Part shown: positions 1 through 7,578 of the stretch, piece by piece | How the letters are laid out: every line of letters begins with the position of its first letter | How positions within the stretch are numbered: the first letter of the stretch is position 1 | NCBI GenBank assembly: GCA_005879655.1 | Contig: VBJK01000144.1 | Span: 1 to 19,290, forward strand | DNA: 19,290 nucleotides | Direction: 5' to 3' | Source: Chloroflexota bacterium | GTDB lineage: Bacteria > Chloroflexota > Ktedonobacteria > Ktedonobacterales > Ktedonobacteraceae | Position numbers and translations under genes: made by a program | The notes under the pieces: model-generated | The model's database searches: none | Told to the model about the DNA's origin: nothing | What the model saw: the letters and a program-made list of their open reading frames with translations, nothing else

Positions 1-435
1 CCCTTTATGGAGCTTGTGCGACATTACCAGTTGCTAGTCTTATCGCATTGTAGTGAGCCAGTGGGCCATCTCTATCCAGGGAAGGGTGATGTCTCAGTGC
101 AAGATATTGTCACCTTTCTCACAGCGTTTCCCGATATCCGTTTCATTGCGGCCCATTGGGGGGGAGGCTTGCCATTCTATAGCCTGATGCCAGAGATTCA
201 GCGCATCACGGCCAACGTATGGTATGATACTGCGGCAACAGTTTACCTCTATCAGAAAACAATTTTTTCTGTGGTGACACGTTTAGTAGGTGGGGAGCGA
301 ATTCTCTTTGCCAGTGATTATGGACTCTTGCGCCAACGGCGGGTCATTGAGCATATTCGGCAAGCAAATTTGGATGAGCATGTCACTGCTCTGATCCTGG
401 GGGGGAATGCACGAAAGTTACTGGGGCTGACATAG
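1..435 (+). CDS. Amidohydrolase (amidohydrolase-2 family), C-terminal part, cut by window edge
   Basis: The reading frame is open from the first base, so this is the 3' end of a longer gene. The first internal ATG (base 7) need not be the start. Counting from that Met, the visible part carries HCSEP (about residue 14), AAHWGGGLPFY (His50) and RILFASDYGLL (Asp104). This is the layout of metal-dependent TIM-barrel hydrolases of the amidohydrolase-2 family, where a strand-end His and a late Asp bind metal or act as base. The final helix, ending NARKLLGL, is also typical. The N-terminal metal-binding HxH segment would lie outside the window. Such enzymes hydrolyse or decarboxylate many substrates, and the substrate here cannot be read from the sequence. 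The family call is fairly sure; the reaction is unknown. Confidence 0.8.
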   Translation, partial: PFMELVRHYQLLVLSHCSEPVGHLYPGKGDVSVQDIVTFLTAFPDIRFIAAHWGGGLPFYSLMPEIQRITANVWYDTAATVYLYQKTIFSVVTRLVGGERILFASDYGLLRQRRVIEHIRQANLDEHVTALILGGNARKLLGLT

Positions 436-634
436 ATTATGGATTATGTGCATATTACCCTATGAATGATGCTTATTGTATAAGATCTTATGAGAAAATG
501 GTTCTCCTTGGGATAATCTTGTGTAAAATGTGTAAAATATATTATGGGAATTATTCTGATGCAGTGCGTACAGCACGCTATAATGCCGCTGCTATGCCCT
601 GCTTTCTCTTGAGTACGTTGTGACGGCAGTTACC

Positions 635-664
635 CTCTTCTAGTCAGGTTTATAACTAGAAGAG
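635..664. repeat. Perfect 10-bp inverted repeat, 10-nt loop
   Basis: CTCTTCTAGT (635-644) and ACTAGAAGAG (655-664) are exact reverse complements around a 10-nt loop. It lies about 200 bases after the amidohydrolase stop and 130 bases before the DUF402 promoter. It is not GC-rich and no T run follows on either strand, so it is a poor intrinsic terminator. It may be an operator or a structured RNA element. Apart from this and the promoter at 792-820, nothing else was recognised in 436-845. Confidence 0.5.
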
Positions 665-791
665 TGGTCATGCTCTGGCGAGGCGTCCTGCACAGTGACA
701 CTGAGACTGTATTAGAAAGAATCAGGTACAATAATCTATGAAATGTACTGACTCGCTCATAAAGTTCGATGGGACTAATTACCTTTTGTGC

Positions 792-820
792 TTGACGATT
801 TGACCGTAGTTACGTACTAT
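792..820 (+). promoter_or_regulatory. Sigma70-type promoter of the DUF402-epimerase pair
   Basis: TTGACG (792-797) and TACTAT (815-820) are separated by exactly 17 bases. Transcription would begin near 827, leaving about 20 bases before the ATG at 846. The upstream in-frame ATG at 819 overlaps the -10 box, which argues against it as the start codon. Confidence 0.6.
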
Positions 821-845
821 GATGGTTGACGAAGGGAGTGCAATC

Positions 846-1409
846 ATGCAACAAGACTTTTTGGTGGAGTGCCGTAGCTATGATAAAGTGCTACGAGGGT
901 CGTGGCAGGCGTGCAAATTAGATGCAAACCTACAGCTCGGTGATGAATTGGTGGAAGGTGTGCTTAAAGATGGGATACGCTTATGGTTGCCAGCCGGGAC
1001 ACTCATGCGCTGGGCCACAGGAACACGTCCTCTACGCTACAATTGTATACAGTTTTTCTGGCCTGAACGCTGGTATATGCTCAGTGCCTTCTATAATGAG
1101 CGCCTGCTGATTCATACCTATGCTGCTATTACCCAACCGGCACTTATACAGCTTGATCGCCTGTCTTATGTCGATCTCGATTTGAGTATTCTAGTCAAGC
1201 CAAACCTGGATTATGAAGTGTTAACCCAAGCGGAGTTTGATCAAGCGGCGCAGATGTTACGCTATAGCGAGGAGACGCGTATCAGCGCATTGATGGCGCT
1301 ACGTACGCTCACCAGTTCTATTCAGCGTAGCGTGGGTCTTTTTGCCACGGTACCTCATCAATTGCGTCACACCGATTTTCACCTCACGCGCTGTGGAGAT
1401 GCGCATTAA
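846..1409 (+). CDS. DUF402 domain protein
   Basis: The product has 187 residues. The start at 846 is chosen because AAGGGAG (832-838) sits 7 bases upstream and a promoter lies just before it; an in-frame ATG at 819 falls in the -10 box. The middle of the protein (WPERWYMLSAFY, then YVDLDLSILVKPN and LDYEVLTQAEFD) matches the DUF402 fold. Characterised members of this fold include FomD, a metal-dependent hydrolase acting on a nucleotidyl phosphonate, and RNA- or nucleotide-processing phosphatases. In the usual motif, acidic residues of the D-L-D-L stretch bind divalent metal, and they are present here. The gene ends 25 bases before the methylmalonyl-CoA epimerase gene, so the two are probably cotranscribed, but no shared pathway is evident. 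The domain call is good; the substrate is unknown. Confidence 0.75.
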   Translation: MQQDFLVECRSYDKVLRGSWQACKLDANLQLGDELVEGVLKDGIRLWLPAGTLMRWATGTRPLRYNCIQFFWPERWYMLSAFYNERLLIHTYAAITQPALIQLDRLSYVDLDLSILVKPNLDYEVLTQAEFDQAAQMLRYSEETRISALMALRTLTSSIQRSVGLFATVPHQLRHTDFHLTRCGDAH

Positions 1410-1434
1410 TCACTCCAGACGAAGGGGGCCTCTG

Positions 1435-1848
1435 ATGCCTAAGCGTATCGATCATGTTGCAATTATTGTGCGCAATATTGAGCAGGCGCTGAGCTTTTAT
1501 CGGGATGTCTTGGGTATCACTCCTGGCGAAATTAAAGAGGTTCCGACTGAGCAGGTCCGCATTGCTTTTCTCCCCCTTGGGGGTCCTGGCGGGAGTGACA
1601 TTGAGCTGATCGAACCCACCACGCCTGACTCCAGCTTGACGAAGTTTCTGGAGAAGCGTGGTGAGGGCCTGCACCATATTGCGCTCGAAGTTGACGATAT
1701 CACGCTGGCTCTGCAAGAGCTGCAAGCGCAGGGTGCGCCTGTGCTCGATAAGCAGCCACGTATTGCTGCGGAGGGGCGGGCTATCTTTCTGCATCCCAAA
1801 GGGACAAATGGAGTGCTCTTAGAGTTGCTTGAGAAGCGTGCTCCTTGA
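1435..1848 (+). CDS. mce: Methylmalonyl-CoA epimerase
   Basis: The product has 137 residues, the usual length for this family. The start at 1435 is supported by AAGGGGG (1422-1428), 6 bases upstream. The protein is a vicinal-oxygen-chelate (glyoxalase) fold with two beta-alpha-beta-beta-beta modules. The expected metal ligands are visible: His7 (IDHVAI), Gln40 (TEQVRIAF), His81 (GLHHIALEV) and Glu130 (GVLLELLE). It interconverts the 2S and 2R forms of methylmalonyl-CoA, linking propionyl-CoA carboxylation to the B12-dependent mutase. A carboxyltransferase gene of the same pathway faces it on the other strand, about 100 bases away. That neighbour is broken (see 1949-3447). Identification is firm. 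Confidence 0.92.
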   Translation: MPKRIDHVAIIVRNIEQALSFYRDVLGITPGEIKEVPTEQVRIAFLPLGGPGGSDIELIEPTTPDSSLTKFLEKRGEGLHHIALEVDDITLALQELQAQGAPVLDKQPRIAAEGRAIFLHPKGTNGVLLELLEKRAP

Positions 1849-1948
1849 AATTATGAACTGGACTGGAATGCTCCACAAAAGTTCGCTTGCACACCCTGCT
1901 CTGCACATCCCACACAAAGAGTTCGCCTCGGCTCTTAGGGAAAATGGG

Positions 1949-3447
1949 TCAAAGCGGCATATTGCCATGCTTCTTTGGCGGATTACTATCCCGTTTATTC
2001 TTGAGCATCTCCAACGCACTAATCAGTTTGACACGCGTATTGTGTGGCTCGATTACTTCATCGATATAGCCACGGCTGGCGGCAATATAAGGGCTGGTAA
2101 ATTTAGCAGTGTACTCCGCAATCAACTCTTTCCGCCGTTGTTCGGGATCGGGCGCGTTTTTGATCTCGTCTTTAAACAGGATCTTCACTGCCCCCTCTGG
2201 ACCCATCACGGCCAATTCAGCCGTTGGCCAAGCGTAATTGATGTCGCCGCGTACATGTTTGCTATTCATCACATCATAAGCCCCACCATACGCTTTACGT
2301 GTAATGACCGTAATCTTCGGTACTGTAGCTTCACAATAGGCGTAGAGTAACTTGGCTCCATGGCGAATAATGCCGTTATGTTCCTGTGCAGTGCTTTGTC
2401 CGAAGCATTGATGTCCAGCACGCCAGCTAGTGCGCGTGGCTGTTGCGCGACGATGCCTATGGGACGCCCATTGAGTCGTGCAAAACCAATAATGATGTTC
2501 TGTGCAAAGTGTTCCTGTACCTCGAAGAAGTCACCATCATCAATGACATGTTTAATCACTGTTTTCATGTCATAGGGCTTATTTGGGTTATCGGGGATAA
2601 TACTATCCAGCTCTTCGATCGTGCGCGTGGGCGCATCGGTGGGGGTGATCAGAGGAGGATCGTCCAGATTGTTTGAGGGAATATAACTCAGCAATTGGCG
2701 AATCTGGCGTATGCAATCCGCTTCGCCTGGACATGAGAAGTGTGCTACGCCGCTAGTGCTATTGTGTACTCTGGCACCGCCCAGCTGCTCAAGCGTAACA
2801 TCTTCGTGGGTCACGGTCTTTACCACATCGGGTCCCGTGACGAACATATAGCTTGTCCCCTCAACCATGAAGATAAAGTCGGTGATCGCGGGCGAATAGA
2901 CTGCCCCACCGGCGCACGGCCCCATGATTGCTGAGATCTGTGGGACAACGCCGGAGGCCAGCGTATTGCGTAGAAAAATATCTGCATAGCCGCCCAGGCT
3001 GACCACACCTTCCTGGATACGTGCCCCGCCTGAGTCATTCAGTCCGATCACTGGCGCGCCATTTTTCATGGCCAGATCCATGATTTTACAGATCTTCTCG
3101 GCATGGGCTTCGGAGAGCGAACCCCCAAATACGGTGAAATCTTGCGAGAAGACATAGACGAGACGCCCGTCGATCTGGCCGTAACCTGTCGCCACGCCAT
3201 CGCCAAGAATGAGCTGCTCGTCCAGTCCGAAGCCGCTGGCACGATGAGTAACAAACATATCCAGTTCGTTGAAGGTCCCTGGATCGAGCAGGAGGTCGAG
3301 CCGTTCTCGTGCGGTTAATTTGCCTTTCTGATGCTGGGCCTCGATACGTTGGGGGCCGCCACCCAATTTGGCGGCGGCTTTCATCTCTTGCAGTGCTGCG
3401 ATTTTTTCCTGTGTAATTTCCTGAGAGCTACGTTTGCTGGTGGTCAT
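1949..3447 (-). pseudogene. pccB: Acyl-CoA carboxylase carboxyltransferase (propionyl-CoA carboxylase beta / methylmalonyl-CoA decarboxylase alpha), broken by an out-of-frame deletion
   Basis: The gene starts at 3447 (GGAG 11 bases upstream). It reads well for 352 codons: [54 protein letters not shown] (an oxyanion-hole region) and [13 protein letters not shown]. The frame is lost near 2391 and that reading ends in unrelated residues at 2269. The rest of the family sequence resumes in another frame: [20 protein letters not shown] (from 2392), then [31 protein letters not shown], and a normal end at 1949. Family members carry about 26 residues between DKA and TAQEH (through DVPGFLPG). These are missing, so roughly 79 bp appear deleted. 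The lost segment helps form the acyl-CoA/biotin site, so even frameshifting would not restore a normal enzyme. A sequencing or assembly error is the alternative. Confidence 0.88.
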
Positions 3448-3490
3448 AAGAGCGGAATCTCCGTTGATACACTTTTCTATACTAAAGAAT

Positions 3491-3515
3491 CTGTTAGCAG
3501 CGTAGTTGCTAACAG
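3491..3515. promoter_or_regulatory. 9-bp inverted repeat upstream of the carboxyltransferase gene
   Basis: CTGTTAGCA (3491-3499) and TGCTAACAG (3507-3515) are exact reverse complements around a 7-nt spacer. The site lies 44 bases before the start codon of the minus-strand carboxyltransferase gene, so it could be an operator or a 5'-leader hairpin. A TATAAT on the minus strand (3569-3574) lies upstream, but I see no -35 box at a good distance. A similar GTTAGC/GCTAAC inverted repeat occurs at 17500-17516. Confidence 0.45.
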
Positions 3516-3991
3516 CAGAAATAAACCTTGTGTGCCTATTGTACCTCGTACGGCAGTGTACTTAGGGCATTATACCATGGGGGAGAGCTTGTTCGTGCAA
3601 GTTCAGCACTGCCTCACTCCCCCACAACCGCAGCTGGACATTTGCACGAAAAGCTCATGCTGATAACATATTCTTTTTATATGTGTTTGATGCATACTAG
3701 TCAGAAAAGTTGTCTTTCTGTGGATACGAATGTATAGAGGTTTGGGTTGTAGAGTTCTTTTGCAATATAACTATTTAAAAAGAGCATTTCTCGTAATCCT
3801 GTAAGAATTGACAGGTCATCCCAGGAGTTTTTACGGGCCTACAAGACTGGCTACTGTGACGATGCATGCTGCACTTTTTCCAGGTATACTTTGAGCAAGA
3901 GATGGGCATATTTTTTTTTGAGGGGGAGTTTTCGTCTTATTACTACAGAGACAGCATTTTTAGGCATAACCAGACAATGAGGGTCCAGTAC
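3516..3991. other. Intergenic region between divergent carboxyltransferase and ABC exporter genes
   Basis: No convincing gene was found. A consensus -35 hexamer TTGACA (3808-3813, plus strand) lies about 180 bases before the ABC start, but the bases 16-18 further on (TTTACG/TTACGG) are a poor -10. Several in-frame ATGs between 3866 and 3977 lack ribosome binding sites. Confidence 0.35.
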
Positions 3992-5830
3992 ATGAAGTCG
4001 CGCTCAAAGCAAAAAGAAGATGAGCAATTTAAATTTACCGACGTTTTTACCGCATTTGCAAGCTTACCTCGCATCTTACACATCGTATGGTCCGGTAGCC
4101 CACCCTTGACGGCGAGCCTGGCTTTTCTCAATCTCTTGCGTGGTATGACACCGGCTATCACCGTAGTCATTACAAAAGTAGTGATCGATAGTGTCGTGCA
4201 GGGCATACGTATGCACAGTGTCTCCCCCATCTGGATACCGGTAGCTTTACAATTGGCCATTGGTCTGGTCGATCGTTTACTCAGTACGGTCAGTAACATC
4301 GTGCAACAGCTCCTACAGGAACGTGTTTCCCATCGTGTGCAGTTGATGGTTTTGGAGAAGGCGAATAGTCTTGACCTCTCATTTTTTGAAAACTCCGAAT
4401 TCTACGATAAACTGCAACGTGCCTCCAATGAAGCAAATTATAAGCCGGTCACGATCATATCCGAGACCTTTACACTCATGCGCACCCTTATCACCTTGAT
4501 TTCAATGCTCAGTTTATTGATGCAATTGGCTTGGTGGCTGGCGCTCATCGCTCTGATCATTCCAATTCCTTCTTTCATTGCCAGTACACGCTATGGCTGG
4601 ATTGGCTATCAGCGTATGCGGCGGCAATCGCCCGAACGCCGCAAGATGCGCTACTTGAGTACAGTGATGAGCGTTGATGATTTTAACAAAGAAGTGAAGC
4701 TCTTCAATCTGGGAGATTTTTTTATTGAGCGCTATCGTGGGTTGGGCGAGAAATTTTATGAAGAAAACAAAGATCTGCTTACCCGCCGTTATCTGAACAG
4801 CTTTTTATGGACCGGGCTAACGATTGCTGCCAATTCTGCAATTTATCTCTATGTTGGTTTAGAAACGGTGTTAGGTCGCATTAGCCTGGGTAGTTTGACC
4901 TTATATACACAGGCGGCTATTCAAGCGGGACAAAGCTTTCAGGGTGTGCTGGATGGCGTTTCTAATACCTACGAGAATAATCTATTCGTCAATACATTGT
5001 TTGAATTTCTTCAGTATCAGCCGCAGATCATTTCACCGGAGCAGCCACAACCTATTGTGCCACACTCCGACTCTAATGGGCTAGAGATAGAGTTTCGCAA
5101 TGTCAGCTTTACCTATCCCGATAAAGAAGTACCAGTGCTAAAAAATGTCAGCTTTACTATTCAGGCAGGTGAGGCGATTGCAGTAGTTGGGCGTAACGGA
5201 GCTGGCAAAACGACTCTGGTGAAATTGTTAACGCGGTTGTACGATCCAGATGAGGGGGAGATTCTCATTGGTGGACGCAATATCAAAGAGTACGATTTGC
5301 ACGATTTGCGCGAACAGGTCGGTGTAATCTTCCAGGATTATGTGAACTATTACATGACTGCACGTGAAAATATCGGTGTGGGTCGTGTCAGTGAGATGGC
5401 AAATCGGGACTTGATTGCTAGCGCTGCACGTAAAAGCGGTGCCAATGCCGTCATCGAGCAGCTCGACGATGGCTATGATACGATGCTAGGGCGCTGGTTT
5501 GACGAGGGGGTGCAGTTGAGTGGTGGTGAGTGGCAGAAGATTGCACTGGCACGTGCATTTATTCGTGATGCGCGTATCCTCATTCTCGATGAACCAACCA
5601 GTTCGCTCGATGCGCGGGCCGAGTACGAAGTCTTCACTCATTTCCGTACCCTCACTGAGGGCAAGACGGCCATCTTTATCAGCCACCGTTTCAGTACCGT
5701 ACGCTTGGCTGACCGCATTTTCGTGCTGGAGCGTGGCAATATTATCGAGAGCGGCTCTCATCAGCAGTTGATGGAACTAGATGGTCGCTATACCGAGCTG
5801 TTCAATTTGCAAGCTGAGGCATATCGCTAA
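3992..5830 (+). CDS. ABC exporter half-transporter (fused membrane and ATPase domains)
   Basis: The product has 612 residues. The start at 3992 is chosen because GAGGG (3979-3983) lies 8 bases upstream; further upstream in-frame ATGs at 3866, 3902 and 3977 have no such site. The N-terminal half is a type IV (ABCB-like) six-helix membrane domain, with hydrophobic segments and the coupling region DLSFFENSEFYDKLQRA. The C-terminal half is a complete nucleotide-binding domain: A-loop FTYPDK, Walker A GRNGAGKTT (from residue 400), Q-loop VIFQDY, signature LSGGEWQK (from 509), Walker B ILILDEP with catalytic Glu534, D-loop SSLD and H-loop ISHRFST. All catalytic residues are intact, so it can act as a homodimer. 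No partner half-transporter is adjacent. Substrate cannot be read; such exporters carry lipids, peptides or drugs out of the cytoplasmic membrane. Confidence 0.9.
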   Translation: MKSRSKQKEDEQFKFTDVFTAFASLPRILHIVWSGSPPLTASLAFLNLLRGMTPAITVVITKVVIDSVVQGIRMHSVSPIWIPVALQLAIGLVDRLLSTVSNIVQQLLQERVSHRVQLMVLEKANSLDLSFFENSEFYDKLQRASNEANYKPVTIISETFTLMRTLITLISMLSLLMQLAWWLALIALIIPIPSFIASTRYGWIGYQRMRRQSPERRKMRYLSTVMSVDDFNKEVKLFNLGDFFIERYRGLGEKFYEENKDLLTRRYLNSFLWTGLTIAANSAIYLYVGLETVLGRISLGSLTLYTQAAIQAGQSFQGVLDGVSNTYENNLFVNTLFEFLQYQPQIISPEQPQPIVPHSDSNGLEIEFRNVSFTYPDKEVPVLKNVSFTIQAGEAIAVVGRNGAGKTTLVKLLTRLYDPDEGEILIGGRNIKEYDLHDLREQVGVIFQDYVNYYMTARENIGVGRVSEMANRDLIASAARKSGANAVIEQLDDGYDTMLGRWFDEGVQLSGGEWQKIALARAFIRDARILILDEPTSSLDARAEYEVFTHFRTLTEGKTAIFISHRFSTVRLADRIFVLERGNIIESGSHQQLMELDGRYTELFNLQAEAYR

Positions 5831-5840
5831 TATCCACCCT

Positions 5841-6051
5841 CCCCGCCCCCTTCGGGGGCGCACAAAAAATCTACCCCATAGGCATGTGCGTTAAGCGGGG
5901 GTCCAGGGGGCTTCGCCCGCCTTTCGGGGTGTGGGGAGTCCACAAATACGCCTTTTCTTCTCTGCTGCCGCCGGAGGTGGCAAGAACAAGGGAGTGCAGA
6001 GGGAAATCTCTGCTTAACGCGCCTGCCTATGGGCGCACAAAAAACCTACCC
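5841..6051. repeat. Decayed inverted-repeat element (MITE-like)
   Basis: A 22-base sequence at 5875-5896 (CCCATAGGCATGTGCGTTAA and two more bases) returns inverted at 6012-6033 with two mismatches. Outside it, GCACAAAAAATCTACCC and GCACAAAAAACCTACCC appear in the same orientation at about 5860 and 6035. A GC hairpin, CGCCCCC-TTC-GGGGGCG (5844-5860), and several shorter GC hairpins fill the interior. I see no transposase. It fills the gap between the converging ABC exporter and secreted-protein genes, and its right end stops about 45 bases short of the latter's stop codon. Confidence 0.5.
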
Positions 6052-6093
6052 TTGAAAGCTGGGACGGGTAGGATTGTGCGAGAGAGAGCATCT

Positions 6094-6546
6094 TCACGAA
6101 TTGAGAAATGGGCTGGCCTGGCCTGCACAATTAATACCAAAACAGGCATCAACGTGGCCCAAGTATATATTGTTAGACGCCAGGAAAAGCGTAGGGCCGC
6201 GAAAGTGGCCACAACCATGCGTTGATACAGGCATGTGTGCCGTAAACTTATCCTGAAGCAAGACGCTTACAGAGTTAGGACAAGCGCTACCATTGACAGT
6301 GTTAACAAAGCCATCCGACACCACGTTATCACCCTTTACAGCAATACACATCTTCAGAGAGACTCCGTTAAACTGGGACTCGCTACAGCCACCTCCCGAA
6401 GGGTGTATTTGAGAGACGGAGGCGGCCTGAATTGGCATAACAGCCAGAAATGCTAAGCCGAGACACAGTGCTCCGACAAGGGTCGCAATCAGTTTCATAC
6501 TCCAAGAATGTCGAAAAAGAGGGTGGTCCTCCGTGTTTGGGTCCAT
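6094..6546 (-). CDS. Small secreted cysteine-containing protein, unknown function
   Basis: The product has 150 residues and matches no family I recognise. The start at 6546 is supported by AAAGGAG, 8-9 bases upstream; an in-frame ATG at 6564 would overlap that site. After a short polar N-terminus comes a hydrophobic stretch (LIATLVGALCLGLAFLAVMP), followed by IQA-AS, a plausible signal peptidase I site. The mature part, about 108 residues, holds six cysteines (GGGCSE, KMCIAV, SACPNS, HGCGHF, DACFGINC), suggesting disulfides outside the cell. A good promoter lies about 110 bases upstream (6659-6687), giving a leader of about 100 bases. The gene stands alone. Function unknown. Confidence 0.7.
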   Translation of the reverse strand: MDPNTEDHPLFRHSWSMKLIATLVGALCLGLAFLAVMPIQAASVSQIHPSGGGCSESQFNGVSLKMCIAVKGDNVVSDGFVNTVNGSACPNSVSVLLQDKFTAHMPVSTHGCGHFRGPTLFLASNNIYLGHVDACFGINCAGQASPFLNS

Positions 6547-6658
6547 CCTTAGATCTCCTTTCACTGCTATCGCATGTGCAATAACAAACTAAACAAAACG
6601 TTATTCTTTCCACCAAACCACGCTCTCTGCTGGCTTGGGTAAATTTCTCATTTTAAGC

Positions 6659-6687
6659 ATTATATGCGATAGCACGTATTAGCTCAA
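6659..6687 (-). promoter_or_regulatory. Sigma70-type promoter of the secreted-protein gene
   Basis: On the minus strand TTGAGC (6682-6687) and a perfect TATAAT (6659-6664) are 17 bases apart. The spacer contains TGCTATCGCAT. The same word occurs on the plus strand near 6569-6579, just before the gene's ribosome binding site, making an inverted pair about 90 bases apart that may be an operator. Confidence 0.7.
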
Positions 6688-6739
6688 TATATGTAGGAGT
6701 AAATACTAACGTATGATAATGGCATAAAGTGTACCCCAC

Positions 6740-6777
6740 CCCCCGCAGGGCACCCATAAAGGATGCCCCTGCGGGGG
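6740..6777. repeat. Palindromic repeat, short degenerate copy of the GGGCACCC family
   Basis: CCCCCGCAGGG (6740-6750) pairs with CCCTGCGGGGG (6767-6777). Between them lies GGGCACCCATAAAGGATGCC, which differs at only two positions from the core of the two large palindromes at 15493-15586 and 18756-18918. It sits between the divergent genes at 6546 and 6957. Nothing else was seen in 6778-6940. Confidence 0.65.
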
Positions 6778-6956
6778 CTTATGTGACCGTTATTGCCCTT
6801 TATGGATACCCTGCCCGCTAAGGTGTTACGTACCATTGCGCACTTCCCTGCATAAAATTGCCTACTTCCGTTTCTTTATAGTCGCAACGGAATAGCCAGA
6901 TAAGGTGAATAGGTGTCAAATTAGCAGCGATGCAACGATGAGAGAGAGGTTGTATT

Positions 6957-7424
6957 ATGAACATCAATGAGCAGTTTGAAAGTTTTCTGGCAGAATTAGG
7001 AGTAGAGATGGAGCGACCAGAAGAGAGGTATTGTAATGGAGATGCCATACCGGAGGTCTCCATTTTTCAGGCTTCGCGTGATCACTATGGTGTCTTCTAT
7101 CGCCTGGACATCATTGAGCATAAACCTGAATTACGTATTATGATCCCGGTTGACAAGGGGAATACAAAGATGGATATCTATCTCGTGCGCCTCAGCAACC
7201 AGTTACCGCTCAATCCATGCTTTACTAGCATGGCTCTCTACGAAGGTAGCGCTGCCTTTGAGCATGGGCGTGAGGCAACTTTACAACATCTGCTCTACGC
7301 AGTGGCGGAGATGATGAAGCAACTCTTCTGGGCTGGTGACTTGCAATATATGCGCTTCCCAAAGGAGATTGAGGTCTATCCACTCCTGATACAGGACGAA
7401 ATACCAGACAAGAAAAACAGGTAA
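6957..7424 (+). CDS. Hypothetical protein, 155 residues
   Basis: I do not recognise a family. The start at 6957 has AGAGG 7 bases upstream. The protein is acidic and looks soluble, with no signal peptide or membrane segment. It begins with FESFLAELGVEMERPEE, which resembles the start of the 148-residue protein at 9848-10294 (EEELAVLLRELGVKQEEPK); the two may share a lineage-specific N-terminal module. The centre looks like alternating beta strands (YGVFYRLDIIE, LRIMIPVDKG, MDIYLVRLS), and the end is a helix (LLYAVAEMMKQLFWAG). It precedes the translin gene in the same direction, 155 bases away, with a 31-bp palindrome between, so cotranscription is uncertain. Confidence 0.7.
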   Translation: MNINEQFESFLAELGVEMERPEERYCNGDAIPEVSIFQASRDHYGVFYRLDIIEHKPELRIMIPVDKGNTKMDIYLVRLSNQLPLNPCFTSMALYEGSAAFEHGREATLQHLLYAVAEMMKQLFWAGDLQYMRFPKEIEVYPLLIQDEIPDKKNR

Positions 7425-7431
7425 TATATCC

Positions 7432-7506
7432 CTCACAGTATGAGCGTAGGGAGCGTGGGAAATTACCCCGGCAATTTTCCCACGCTCCCTACGCTCATAC
7501 TGTGAG
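7432..7506. repeat. Perfect 31-bp palindrome with 13-nt loop
   Basis: Bases 7432-7462 (beginning CTCACAGTATGAGCG, ending GTGGGAAA) are the exact reverse complement of 7476-7506. The loop contains ACCCCGG. It begins 8 bases after the stop codon of the 155-residue protein. No T run follows on the plus strand. The sequence is unrelated to the GGGCACCC palindromes. It may terminate or stabilise the upstream mRNA, or be a small mobile palindrome. Confidence 0.8.
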
Positions 7507-7578
7507 ATACAAGACCTATTCATGAAGGGGTTACTATGGTACACTACTCTATATTTTTTTATGGAAAGGACGATCAGC

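Noticed and set aside
819..845. Upstream in-frame ATG for the DUF402 gene
   Set aside because: It overlaps the -10 box of a good promoter and has no ribosome binding site, while 846 has one.
1384..1799. Minus-strand frames opposite the epimerase
   Set aside because: Shadows of a firmly identified gene.
3331..3663. Plus-strand frame upstream of the ABC exporter
   Set aside because: Overlaps the carboxyltransferase start region antisense and has no recognisable protein.
5844..5860. GC hairpin after the ABC exporter as an intrinsic terminator
   Set aside because: It is followed by an A run, not a T run, on the plus strand, and on the minus strand the T run precedes the stem.
5884..6225. Plus-strand 113-residue frame over the repeat
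   Set aside because: It is made of repeat and antisense sequence of the secreted protein, with no start signal.
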